From Phytophthora quininea (taxonomy: Eukaryota; Oomycota; Peronosporomycetes; Peronosporales; Peronosporaceae), in NCBI GenBank assembly GCA_011947345.1, contig JAAVTG010000699.1, forward strand, positions 62,001-126,000: a stretch of DNA of 64,000 nucleotides. The letters run 5' to 3'. The translations under genes were made by a program, and so were the position numbers. Shown piece by piece: positions 33,701 through 43,594 of the stretch (position 1 is the stretch's first letter; every line of letters starts with the position of its first letter). The notes under the pieces are model-generated. The model had not been told where the DNA came from. It saw nothing but the letters and a program-made list of their open reading frames with translations, and made no database searches.

Positions 33701-34940
33701 TTCACGGTGGTGTTGATCGTACTCGCCTTCCTCGCGGTGAGATTGGTACTTGCCCTTTTTATTGCCGCGGTAATTATCACCACGACCGCCGTTGTTGTGC
33801 CCGTGACGGCGATCGCCTTTCTGCCACGAGTCACGTCCACGACCAGAGTTGCTGCTGGCGCGCTGAGACCGGTGGGAATTACCACCGCGGAACTCAACGT
33901 TATCGGGCAATACTATTCCCTTAACGGCTCCATCGCGTAGATCCTGTTGGAGACCATGGCACCGTCGAATAGTGCGGTGGGGCCGCTGGCGGTAGCTGCA
34001 GACGTTGTCATACGTGGCGGTGCGTGACGTGTCCTCCGTTGGGGCGATAAGAGCACGCTCTTGGTGGATTGGCTCTCTGGAGTGCCTTTCGCTAGCGTAT
34101 AACGCATCTATGCCTCCATTTTGCGAACTTTGTTCTCGATGCTCGTCTCGGGTACATCGTACGGGGTGTACTTCCAATGACCCTTCTAAATGCGCAGATC
34201 GTCCTTCCAGGGCGCTAACATTGAGTGGAACAGGTCAGTGACTTCTGTCTATCAGTCAGAACCGATTCAGTCGCCTTGGACGCGGCTCGCATCGCATCTT
34301 CCAGAACAAGGAAGAATATGTTGACGTCGCTGACTTCCTCGCAGTTGGTCTCCATGAAGAAGGGCAGGATGAAATGCGGGTCGCTGTGGAATTCGGCTCC
34401 CTCATACTTCGTGCAAATGGCTTGAAATGTGCCACAAGCCGTGGTAAGGTTCTTGACCAGACAGATGTGCGTGTCGTCCATCGTTTTCATATGGAAAATC
34501 CTTGATTTGCGCTTCCATTCGACGAAGATGCCGATACGATGGTGGCACGGGTGTGTCCTTCCCAGTACGTCGGCGAGGTTTACGCTGCGCGGACGAGCGG
34601 ATCGGGGAGGGTGGGCTGGGAGTAGACTTGTTCTTGGTGGCACCCTCTTCGTCGCTGTTCGGCTGGCCACCATCGGTGCTAGACTCATAGTCGACAGCAT
34701 CCGAGCCGTCGGTGGCTAACGTGGAGGTCTTGGAAGTGTCTTCGACGTCGGACATCTCTCTGCCATCCGCGGAGTCGTCGTCGTCTTCATCGTCGCTCAC
34801 CCCGTTGTAGTCCCTATTGGTGACGAAACCAAGGAGATGCTTGCCGTCAAGCGAAGCGGTCACTCGTTTCTTCCACACGTCGAAGTTTCCCGGCCCCGTT
34901 AGTCGGGGAAGTCGTCACTTGAGGCTTGGCTGGGGTTCAT
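30714..34940 (-). pseudogene. Copia gag-pol polyprotein, degenerate
   Basis: From 34940 the minus strand reads a gag start (MNPSQASS, then VWKKRVTASLDGKHLLGF), an acidic linker, gag helices at 34215-34500 and a basic Gly-rich region. Next comes the aspartic protease motif DWTVDSGCTTHV (near 33600), then integrase (FVVFIGDFTRYMF near 33330, VDNAKEY near 33130). Reverse transcriptase includes FLVEEIYMNQPKGF (near 32010) and YVDDLLIVA (near 31810). RNase H (STTEAEYIALWHC near 31140) and the terminal VADIFTKSLDKHQF lead to a stop at 30714-30716. Stops and frame changes occur throughout, and the start of RT has lost segments near 32045 and 32120. It cannot encode an active polyprotein. Confidence 0.85.
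31506..31527 (+). repeat. (CT)n microsatellite inside copia RT
   Basis: About eleven CT units occur on the plus strand. On the minus (coding) strand they add a run of alternating Glu and Arg (EREREREG) in the connection region between the copia reverse transcriptase and RNase H. This is a slippage expansion acquired after the element stopped being selected, or in its parent copy. Confidence 0.85.
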
Positions 34941-34944
34941 GACC
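34928..34944 (-). other. Probable copia primer binding site
   Basis: Directly inside the 5' LTR end (minus strand) is GGTCATGAACCCCAGCC. Its complement resembles the anticodon arm of eukaryotic initiator tRNA-Met (GCTGGG-CTCATAACC) with one extra base and two mismatches. Copia elements are known to prime from a half-molecule of this tRNA at this spot. The inferred gag ATG lies inside the site. Confidence 0.5.
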
Positions 34945-35184
34945 TGTTGCGGGGCACTGCGTAGGGGACTTAAAGGAGAGCTTTAACTGAAGAAGGTAAA
35001 CAGATAAGTGGTATCATACATTAAATGACTGCTTCGAGCAGGACACGTGTTGCAGCACTACCTAGCAGCGGCTAGCACCGTTAGAGGTAGCAATCATTGA
35101 GTCATAAGGTGATCACTTCAGTTTGTATAGCTTATGTTAAGATATACAAACCTCAAGTACAAAAAGACAAGGCATGACGAGCCT
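34945..35184 (-). repeat. Copia 5' LTR
   Basis: This is the partner of 29274-29484 in the same orientation. On the minus strand it ends in CA at 34945 directly before the presumed primer binding site. It contains an extra segment (about 35024-35075) missing from the left LTR. Host hydrolase sequence (LDEQPKDC) resumes immediately after 35184. Confidence 0.8.
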
Positions 35185-35982
35185 GCTGGATGAACAACCG
35201 AAGGACTGCATCAAGGTATTGATGTACCGCAAAGGCAACCAGTTACCGTCGACAATTCTGCGGCCGTTCCTGGCAGTTCTGGTGTAGGATGTTGCTCTTC
35301 GAGCGCTAGTCCCACCGATCGTCAACAATTTCGTTGGACTCGTCGAATCTGTTGGTGGGCATTCTGATCTCCTCCTCGGAGCTTTGGGCGTCTCCATCGC
35401 CAACCAAAGCCATTCAACGACGATAGCTTTTCTCCTTTGAACGTCTGGATCTGAATACATTTTGTCTTGAAACTGAACCCTGCGGTTGCTTCGAGTGAGA
35501 AGGACTCAGCGTGTAACCAGCTAGCTGCCGAGCTAGCAAACTCTGAACTGGCATACCTTGCCAGCGCTACCAAACGCTTCGTGCGTTTTCAAACCAAAGT
35601 GCCGTCGTGTCTGATACACAAGTCTGCTGGTGATCAATGGAGGGTTGGACTTTCAGAGTCCGTGGGAGTTTGGATAGTACCAATTCGACCCGACGAGGTT
35701 GGATAACCCCGATACAAGGCAAAAATGCTCGTGGAGTTTGCATTCAGAGGCACAGGTGCGGATTATCCCAAACAACTGTCGACGATGATACGCGCTGAAG
35801 TTTAAAACTAGCAAGCTCTTTCGTTGCTGCAAGTGGGGACGCACAGTCGGTTGATACGTCCTGTGTCGCCCATTTGCCAGAGTGAAAACTTGACGACAGC
35901 GCTTTTGAAAAGTTGGTGGAGGACAGGATCGAGTCGCAGATCCAGCAGGCTCTGAACAGAGGCGATATTTGCCGTGACTAGA
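35185..35982 (+). pseudogene. Dead alpha/beta hydrolase paralogue, 3' part
   Basis: This continues the copy interrupted at 29273. Near 35190 it reads LDEQPKDCIKVLMY, matching LDESPNDCAELLIY of the live gene. Near 35500 it reads DSACNQLAAELANSELAYLASATK, and near 35635 INGGLDFQSPWEFG followed by TAG. Near 35725 it reads MLVEFAFRGTG, where the live gene has the catalytic-His loop, so that His is also lost. The last similarity is DAQSVDTSCVAHLPE near 35850-35890. Multiple stops and frame changes make it non-functional. Confidence 0.8.
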
Positions 35983-36831
35983 GGTGGGTTACCGGTAGCT
36001 GTAAGATTACTAGTGTCCAACATGCTCGCAAGCTTGATGTCCGTGATTAAAGCGTTAATGCGAGGAGTGCCGTATTTCAGTCAACAACCGCATCACAGCC
36101 TTCACGCTAAGCGTCGAGGATTTGACGTTGGATTTTGTGGGCAAAGCGCGGCGAGTTGCGCGCAGTCGGAGTCCGAGTCCGACTCGGACAGCGGCTGTCC
36201 TACCGTGGTGCCTGGTCACTCTGTTTGACTCAACGATCTCCGCGGCAGCCTGGCTGGCTCCGTTCGAGTGTTGCCGGCTTCGTTCGAGTGTCAACGTTCA
36301 CCAATGAATTCACTTTGAATCGATTACCTGGATCCGAACGGCTTGGCAATGGGCTGCACACCGCTCGAGGCTGGTATAAGCAAAAGTATCCGCGTTTACG
36401 CTGTTCGTCAACAACGGTCTCGATTAAAACGAGCCCGTCGAACAAGTCGGCTTGACACACCACCCGATCACTTGCTCCCGACTCTCGACCCACGATCATG
36501 TTGCAGCGGCTTTACGTTGTCCGGATGCTTACTGCGGATTTGATGTTAGTCCAGCGCTGGGGCCACAGTGTCGCAAGCCGTGATCAATTGGAACTCGTAG
36601 CGCTTCGAGACGTCGAGAGCCGCCGATTGAACAGCCTTTGCTAGCCGTGTCCAACGCGCGACGTTGAGCAGACTCAACAAAAGGGCAAACATTTGGCCGC
36701 GACGATCACGACCGACGTGTGTCTGCAACGTCAGCTCGAACAGCAAGCTCTGCAGCCACTTGCGAGTCCAACAAGGTCGACTCTCGTTGTAATCATTCCT
36801 CAAAAGCCATCGTGACCGACACTAGCCCGCC
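35983..36831. other. Intergenic, unassigned
   Basis: No gene is recognised. An 85-codon minus-strand frame (36803-36546) has coding-like composition but no ATG and no known match. Near 36168-36186 a 19-bp palindrome (GTCCGAGTC arms around one base) is present. The last part should contain the promoter of the first reductase gene. Confidence 0.35.
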
Positions 36832-38631
36832 ATGACGACCCCGGACTCCCCGAAGACGCCAAGAGCCGACTACGCCCCCATCATGGAAGGCGGAAAGCCC
36901 TCGTCTACCCGGAACCTCAACAAGCACCCGAGTCTGCCGTTCCTGACCGCCAACAGCAAGCAGTTTTCGCAAGACGCGTTGGAGTTGGACCCGGCGCATT
37001 CAGTGCGATCGACCGAGTACACCAACGACCTGCAGTCGACACCACCGCAACCAAGAAGCTCCTGCTGTCCGACGCCTCTCCGCAAGATCGGCCGCGCTTG
37101 GTTGACGTTGCGTTGGCAGCTATCGCGAAGCTTGTTTGCGATACCGTTGCCGTTTTGACGTCCATGTTCGACGTCAAGCTGGGCGACCTCTTCATCACGC
37201 TACCGATCTGCGCGGCGTTCACGATCACCACCGCCTTGCAGGCCATCAACGACCGCGAGGTGGAGAGCACCGGCGGCCCGCCGACCTACGGGCTTTGCTC
37301 GTGTTCGTGCTGGCTGTGCGCAACAACTCGGTGCTTCTTGCGCTCACCGGCATCTCGTACGAGCGAGCGCTCTTCTACCACAAGGTTGCCGTTCTCGTCA
37401 CCATCATCCTGTCGGGACTGCACGGTCTCGCGTATATCCTCGCGTACGACAAGGGCGAGATCTCAAAGGAAGAAGACATGGTCTTCAGCGGCACGATGGC
37501 GTTCGGAGCGATGGTCTTGATGTTTGTGCTGTCGCTCAACTTCGTGCGCCGTCGGTTCTTCGAGTTCTTCCTGAAGACCCACTGGATCCTCTTCATCGTC
37601 GTGATCGTGTTCGCCGTCATGCACGGAGCGTCTACAGCTTTGATCGGCGTGGCTTTCTGGGGTGTCGACATGGCTTTTCGCCACGCGTACCGACCGCGAA
37701 TTTACTCGCGGGGGTCTCTCTTGGTAAGAAAGCTTCGGCCAGTGGACCGACTGCCAACGTTGTTAGCAGCACGCGCATGGGAGTCATCGCTCGTGACCAG
37801 GTCACCGTCTCCGTTCTCCCCGGCGACATCGTTCAGATCCAGTTCCCTCGCGTCCGCAAGGAGACCAACGAAGAGTTTAAGTTCGAGGCTGGCCAGTACG
37901 TCTTCCTGTGCGTTCCCACCATCTCCAGTCTGCAGTGGCATCCGTTCACGATCTCGTCGGCGCCACACGAGTCCATGGTCACTTTCCACATCAAGACGCT
38001 CGGCGACTGGACCCAGAAGCTGCAGACACTCGTAGCTGAGTCCGACAACCACGCTGCTTCGTTCGATGTGCTCGTCGACGGTCCGTACGGCAGCGTCTCG
38101 ATCGACATCGACAGTCCGACGACCTACTCGCACATTGTGCTCTTCTCGGGAGGTATCGGCGTCACTCCGATGCGGTCGATCGTGAACTCGCTACACTATG
38201 ATGTCCGCCACGGAGTTCGGTCTGGAGTTGAGCGTGTGCACTTGGTCTGGTCGGTCCGCGACCATGAAATGGTGCGCAGTCTCCTCACCGGCCACCACCA
38301 CCTCGGCGACGCCTATTTTCCGCATGGAATCGTCAACGACCAGGGCGGTGCCTTCTCCAGCGAGTTCCACCTCACTCGATCGGAGCGCGACATGGAGTCG
38401 GCCGACATTGACCGCTATTTAGGCAGCAGAATTCGCTACGGAGCGCGTCCAGACATTACAGCGACGCTGCGTTCAGTCGGCGAACAGGCCAAACAGAGCG
38501 GCAAGAAGCGAGTAGCGGTGCTGGTGTGCGGTCCGACATCGATGGTGCGCGACGTGATCAGCAAGAGCTTGTCGCTGTCGTGGGAGATGAAGATCCGCTT
38601 CGACGTCCACAGCGAGGTGTTCGAGTTTTAA
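36832..38631 (+). CDS. Ferric reductase / NADPH oxidase-like protein 1
   Basis: A membrane flavocytochrome that would move electrons from cytosolic NADPH through FAD and two hemes to ferric iron or oxygen outside. The N-terminal ~85 residues are cytosolic. Transmembrane helices follow, with heme-ligand pairs YH...LHG and THW...MHG spaced H-x13-H. Then come an FAD-binding barrel (WHPFTISSAPHE), a glycine-rich NADPH site (FSGGIGVTPMRS), VLVCGP and a terminal aromatic VFEF. Full length is about 600 aa. Three one-base losses (T run near 37155, G runs near 37296 and 37724) break the frame, and all else is conserved. It is the first of five paralogues in the cluster. Confidence 0.88.
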
Positions 38632-38824
38632 TGTATTAAATGAAACCCGATGAATGCCCGTCAATCTAGTGTCCATGGCTGCAGCAAACTGCAGACACGC
38701 TCCGGTCCAGTGGATTTCAGATGTTGCCTTCAACGAATGCAAACTCGATCCGTTTGCTTGTTCCCGCGCAACGGTCGTGTCCAACGGCACCGCTAAGCCT
38801 GTCATGGTGTGATTGAGCTCCAGC

Positions 38825-40886
38825 ATGGCGGACAACGTCGATCGAGTCGTGAGTCTCCATTCCAGCGTCGCAGCACAGCACCCTTACGACACCACCGCAC
38901 CGAATTCCGACCCAGCTGTACAGTTCGCGTTGGAACTGAAGCCATTCCGTGAATCAGTCGCGCTGCCCAGACGATATCTTCCACGTCCAGTGTCGCTGTC
39001 ATTCTCGGAATTCCTAGCTGTCGATCACTCCTGCGGCAAGATGAATACCATCAGCCAGCCCCGGTTCGAGGAGCCGGTCACGCCCAAGTCCGATTACTCG
39101 TGGGTCGACGACGATGAGCCTCTACCGACGAGTTTCGCTCACCGAGACCTGCCATCCAATTTGCCGATCCTCGACTCGTCGCACTACGCCCTGGAACGGG
39201 ACAGCGTCATCTCTCCGAGCGTCGTGGACGACCGCGCGACTGCGTACACGGACTTGGCGATCGGGACCAGGAGAAGACGAACGCCATTCCCGTCGCTGCC
39301 GTCCTGTTTCCAACGCATTTTACGGTGGTGGATCGCGTTGAGGTGGCGACTTTCACGGAGTTTCTTTTCGGTGCCATTACCGCTACTGACAGCCGAGTTC
39401 AACGCCAAACTGGGAGATGTCGTGGTCATTGTAGCTGTCTTTGGCTACCTCATCGCTTCGACTGCGATGAAGACTAAAGACCGGGACGTTAAAGGCTCTG
39501 GATCAGCCCCAGAGATCACGATGCTCGTGGTGTTCCTCCTTGCTATCCGAAACAATTCCGTGCTGTTTGTGACCACGGGGATCCCCTTCGAGCGCGTGCT
39601 GTTCTACCACAAGCTGTTTGCCTTTTTAACCGTCATGTTGACGGCACTTCACGGCCTCGCGTATGTGTTGGATCGATCCGACACAGGCGTCGACTTCCAC
39701 CACGATCAGATGGTCACTGGCATGGTCGCTTTCGTCGGGATGGTGGTCATGTACATCTTGTCGCTCAACTACATTCGCCACCACTTCTTCGAGCTATTCC
39801 TTCGCCTCCATTGGATACTTTTCCTTGTCGTCATCACTTTCGCAGTGATCCACAGGGCTGGTCTAGTTCTGTTTGGCCTCGTTCCGTGGGTCATTGACAT
39901 GCTCTTTGGCCTCGTATACCGACCGTATACGTTGGCAAACGGATCATTACTGAAGAAGAAGCGAGACCGAAATTCCGCGTTAACTGGGAAGCATCGCCGT
40001 GGCGTTGCAGCTCGGGAGCAAGTGTCGGTGTGTGCTTTATCTGGCGGTATCACACGAGTAAGTTTCCCCGTGTACGCCACGATAGCAACGAGAAATTCGA
40101 CTACGAAGCAGGTCAGTATGCATTCCTGTGCATCCCAAAGCTGTCGCTTTTGGAGTGGCATCCGTTCTCAATTTCTTCAGCGCCACACGAAGCTACCGTG
40201 ACTTTCCACATCAAGACAATGGGCGACTGGACTGGGAAGTTGCACGATTTAGCGAGTACAACGGACCCCGACGACACCCCAATTGACGTTCTAGTGGACG
40301 GACCTTACGGGAATGTGGCGATCGATATCGACAGCGTCACCACGTACTCGCACTTTGTGCTCTTCTCGGGAGGGATCGGAGTGACTCCGATGCGGTCGAT
40401 AGCCAACTGGCTGCACTACGAGTGCCATTATCACAGTCGAGAAGGGGCTCCAAAGTCCGCTTCGCCTGGTCTGTACGCGATCGCGAGATGGTCGAGAGCG
40501 TACTGAACCAGGACTTGGACGAAGCCGACAATTGTCGAGAAGTGGACGAGGTGGCTCCTTATCTTCCGCACATTCTTCTCCACCCACGGACAGTGAACGA
40601 GGCCAGCGAGGATTTCTACAGCGAAATTTACTTGACACAAGACCAGCCAGATCTCGAAGCTCAAGGCGATCGGCTCGCTCAGTGCATGCGATATGGAGCT
40701 CGGCCAGATATTCTACAGATTCTACACGAAATGGGATCGGACGCTTTGAAATGCCACCGGAAACGCGTCGCTGTGCTGGTTTGCGGTCCGTCAGCCATGG
40801 TGAAAGATGTGATCAGGGCCAGCATGAGCATGTCGCGTGAAATGCGTCTCCAATTCGACGTGCACAGCGAGGTCTTTGAGTTTTAA
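38825..40886 (+). CDS. Ferric reductase / NADPH oxidase-like protein 2
   Basis: A paralogue of the preceding gene starting about 190 bp downstream, same strand. It has a longer N-terminus (about 165 residues before the first membrane helix, Ser/Pro-rich), so an internal start at MNTISQPRFEEP (about residue 74) is possible. The bis-heme helices (YHKLFAFLTVMLTALHG, LHWILFLVVITFAVIH), FAD motif WHPFSISSAPHE, NADPH motif FSGGIGVTPMRS and terminal VFEF are all present. Two one-base losses in a C run near 40058 and a G run near 40444 break it; otherwise it is complete at roughly 687 aa. Confidence 0.87.
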
Positions 40887-41056
40887 AACGAGCCCGTCCG
40901 TTATCTTCTTGTCCACATCCGATGTCATCGCATGGATCGAAAAGCACACGCAAATATAGCACCGCAATGATCAACAACGGCAACTTGCTCGACTAACGCC
41001 GAGGCATTACGAAACTCGCCACGGAACCGCGTCTTGGGTCAGCTTCAGTATCGGTC

Positions 41057-42855
41057 ATGGCTGCTGTGGCAGATTCAACGGCGGCACCGTCGGGGACTAC
41101 GTCGAGAGGTTTTCGAACGGCGACCAAGTCGCTGAGATTTCCACGCACTCTTCAAGTGGCACCGTCGCTGTGAAACAAGGCAATTCGCAGTTCGACTGCT
41201 TGAAGCGAGCGTGGTTTGGTATCCGCTGGAAGCTCTCGTCACGGGTTTTCTCCAGACCGATTCCGTTCTTGACGGCCAGCTTCGACTTGAAACTAGGCGA
41301 CGTCCTGATCACTTTACCGGTCGCTGCAGTGGTGCTGGCAATTAATGCTCGACTATGTGCAAGTCAAAACGTGCTGGGGTCAGGAATATTGCCGATGGTG
41401 GCGATGATCGTCGCCTTCGCGCTTACCGTCCGCAACAACTCGATTCTCTTGACACTCACCGGTCTGCCGTTCGAGAGAGCGTTGCTGTATCACAAGTTCG
41501 TCGGGGTTCTATCTGTTCTTCTTGGCGGTCTTCACGGACTGGCGTATCTACTGCAGAACAAAGGAGTCGCTGCAGTGCGGCGCAGATTGCAGGGGCCGCC
41601 TGGTGGTGGTAGTGGTGGTAGTAGTGGCGGTAGTAGTGGCGGTGGCAGTAGCGCCAGAGACTTCCGGCCCCATTCTGTGGTATCTGATGGTAGCGCTCTG
41701 GGTGTTCGCCTTCTCTCCGATCCGCCGCAGGTTTTACGAAGCTTTCCTGCGCTTGCACTGGTTGCTCTTCATCGCGATCATCGCTCTCTCCATTATCCAC
41801 GGCGCTGGTGGGGTCGTCGTCGGTCTCATTCCATGGGCACTTGACCTTGTTTTCCGCCACGGATATCTCGTCCAGAAACACTTGCGAGGTGGGTTTTGGA
41901 ATATTTTACGCAGCAAGAGCTCGTCCGCGTCCTCAGGCAGTCGGTTTGGCGTCATCACACAGCAGCAGCTCTCGCTTTGCCATCTCCCTGGAGATATTTT
42001 ACGCATCCAGTTCCCTCGAGTTCGTGCCGATACTGGTGAGAGTTTCAAGTACGAGGCCGGTCAATACGTGTTCCTGTGTGTCCCAAAGCTTTCGCTCCTG
42101 GAATGGCACCCGTTCACGATCTCATCGTCGCCACACGAGGCTTTGGTGACGATTCACATCAAGGCGCTGGGAGATTGGACCCGAAAGCTACTCGCTGCTG
42201 TGCCGTCGTCGACCGATGGCCACCACAAGGCAATTCCTTCCTCCTTCCCGATACTTGTCGACGGTCCATACGGAAGCCTTTCGGTCGACATTGAGAGCCA
42301 CAAGACGTACTCGCACGTTGCTCTCTTCAGCGGAGGAATCGGCATCACTCCGATGCAGTCCGTCGCCAACCAGCTGCACTTTAATTCCCACCACCGAGGC
42401 CGAGCACTCAAGAAGGTGTACTTTGCGTGGGCTGTGCGTGACCGCGCCATGGTGGAGGCTATGATGAATGCCGACTTTGTCGAAGAGCGCAGGCACGTCC
42501 AGGGTCACACAGCAGCCTATTTCCCTGATGAATTGCTGTCGTCCGGTCCGAACGGTGGAAGCACCTCGCCCAACGACGTCTTCAAAGCAGAATTCTTCTT
42601 CACAAAGGCCAACCGGACCCTGAAAACCCAGTCGACCGACGACTTCAGCATTGCCTGCGCTACAACACTCGGCCCGATGTGGCAGACATTTTGAAGACGG
42701 TCGGCCAGGACGCTCTGAAGCACGGCAAAAGCCGAGTCGCTGTGCTGGTTTGTGGGCCTGCGCCGCTTGTGAAAGACGTGATCAACCAGGCCTTGAAGCT
42801 AGAGCGGTCTTCGAAAGTGCGCTACGACATCCACACCGAGACGTTCGCCTTCTGA
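41057..42855 (+). CDS. Ferric reductase / NADPH oxidase-like protein 3, Gly/Ser insert
   Basis: This is the third plus-strand paralogue. Membrane core with YHKFVGVLSVLLGGLHG and LHWLLFIAIIALSIIHG, FAD motif WHPFTISSSPHE, NADPH motif FSGGIGITPMQS, VLVCGP and terminal ETFAF. The loop between the two heme helices contains a (GGT/AGT)n-encoded Gly-Ser run (about 41600-41655) not found in the others, and the frame changes within or just after it. Further one-base losses lie near 41140 and 42660. The start at 41057 is the first ATG, and the frame change near 41140 makes the N-terminus uncertain. The FAD and NADPH half (41680-42650) is intact. Confidence 0.82.
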
Positions 42856-43033
42856 GCGCGTTCATAGTGTGGTTAGAAAGCTTGTATCTTTGCTGAAACA
42901 ATACCAATCGCCATTTTCAGGCAAGGAAATGCTGGCGTCGACACATCACAGATGCCAGGCTTTCACTTCTACAAGACCTCCGGCATCGACAGTCACTTGC
43001 AAATAAGTTCTGCGCTCGACACTTCGCGTCTCC

Positions 43034-43510
43034 ATGTCGTCATCTCCGCGTAAATCCCAAGAACGCACACTGCCACCCTTCAGCGCCTTGTTCTCCGACG
43101 TCTCCACCGACAATGCACCAGGATTCATCGCAGTGAAACAAGAGCCACCACTTGATGCAGCAAACGTGAAGGAGGAGCAAGTCGACGTTATCGACACTAC
43201 TGTCGACCAGTCGAACGAGATCAAGAGCGCGTTCGAAGGCCTCGACGCGGAACTCGAGACGGAAGACGGACCGGTGCCGCCTGAATTGCAGTGTCGCTAC
43301 CGCAACGGCAAATGCCACAAACAGCGCGCTCTCAAGAAGAACGGCTCACTGCACAGCTACTGCGAGCTGCATCGTCAACGCTCCGTCCGCAACCAGAAAG
43401 TGTTCGACCAGAAACGACGACAGCAACGCGAGGCCAAACGAACACGCCCCGATGCCAGCGATGCGGACGAAGAACGACCGCGAAAGCGGCAACTTCGGCA
43501 GTCAAGCTAG
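43034..43510 (+). CDS. Small nuclear-type protein with C-x6-C-x15-C-x2-H motif
   Basis: A 158-aa protein. The N-terminal half is acidic and contains two sumoylation-like sites (VKQEPP, VKEEQ). Residues about 86-113 hold C-x6-C-x15-C-x2-H (CRYRNGKC, then SYCELHR), a likely zinc site resembling the plant WRC domain, which is common in oomycete hypothetical proteins. The C-terminus is very basic with KRxR-type nuclear localisation signals (RPRKRQLR). DNA binding or transcriptional regulation is inferred. It stands between plus- and minus-strand reductase genes. The frame is intact. Confidence 0.7.
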   Translation: MSSSPRKSQERTLPPFSALFSDVSTDNAPGFIAVKQEPPLDAANVKEEQVDVIDTTVDQSNEIKSAFEGLDAELETEDGPVPPELQCRYRNGKCHKQRALKKNGSLHSYCELHRQRSVRNQKVFDQKRRQQREAKRTRPDASDADEERPRKRQLRQSS

Positions 43511-43594
43511 CTCGAGACTCTGCAAGGTGCACAAGAGTAAGCCGTGTAAAACTAGGTTTACTTATGACTAACCACTTGGCTTCGTGGCTTCGTA

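Larger units (their letters stand above)
29274..35184 (-). mobile_element. Ty1/copia LTR retrotransposon, degenerate
   Basis: A minus-strand element of about 5.9 kb, bounded by two diverged LTRs of the same orientation. The internal order from the right is gag, protease, integrase, reverse transcriptase and RNase H, the Ty1/copia order. Many frame changes and deletions make it defective, and the LTRs differ by many substitutions and an indel of about 40-50 bp, so insertion is old. It interrupts a hydrolase pseudogene. About 220 bp of host sequence present in the live paralogue is missing at the junction, and I see no target duplication. A separate plus-strand gene with a histone H3-like tail lies inside, between pol and the left LTR. 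Confidence 0.85.
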
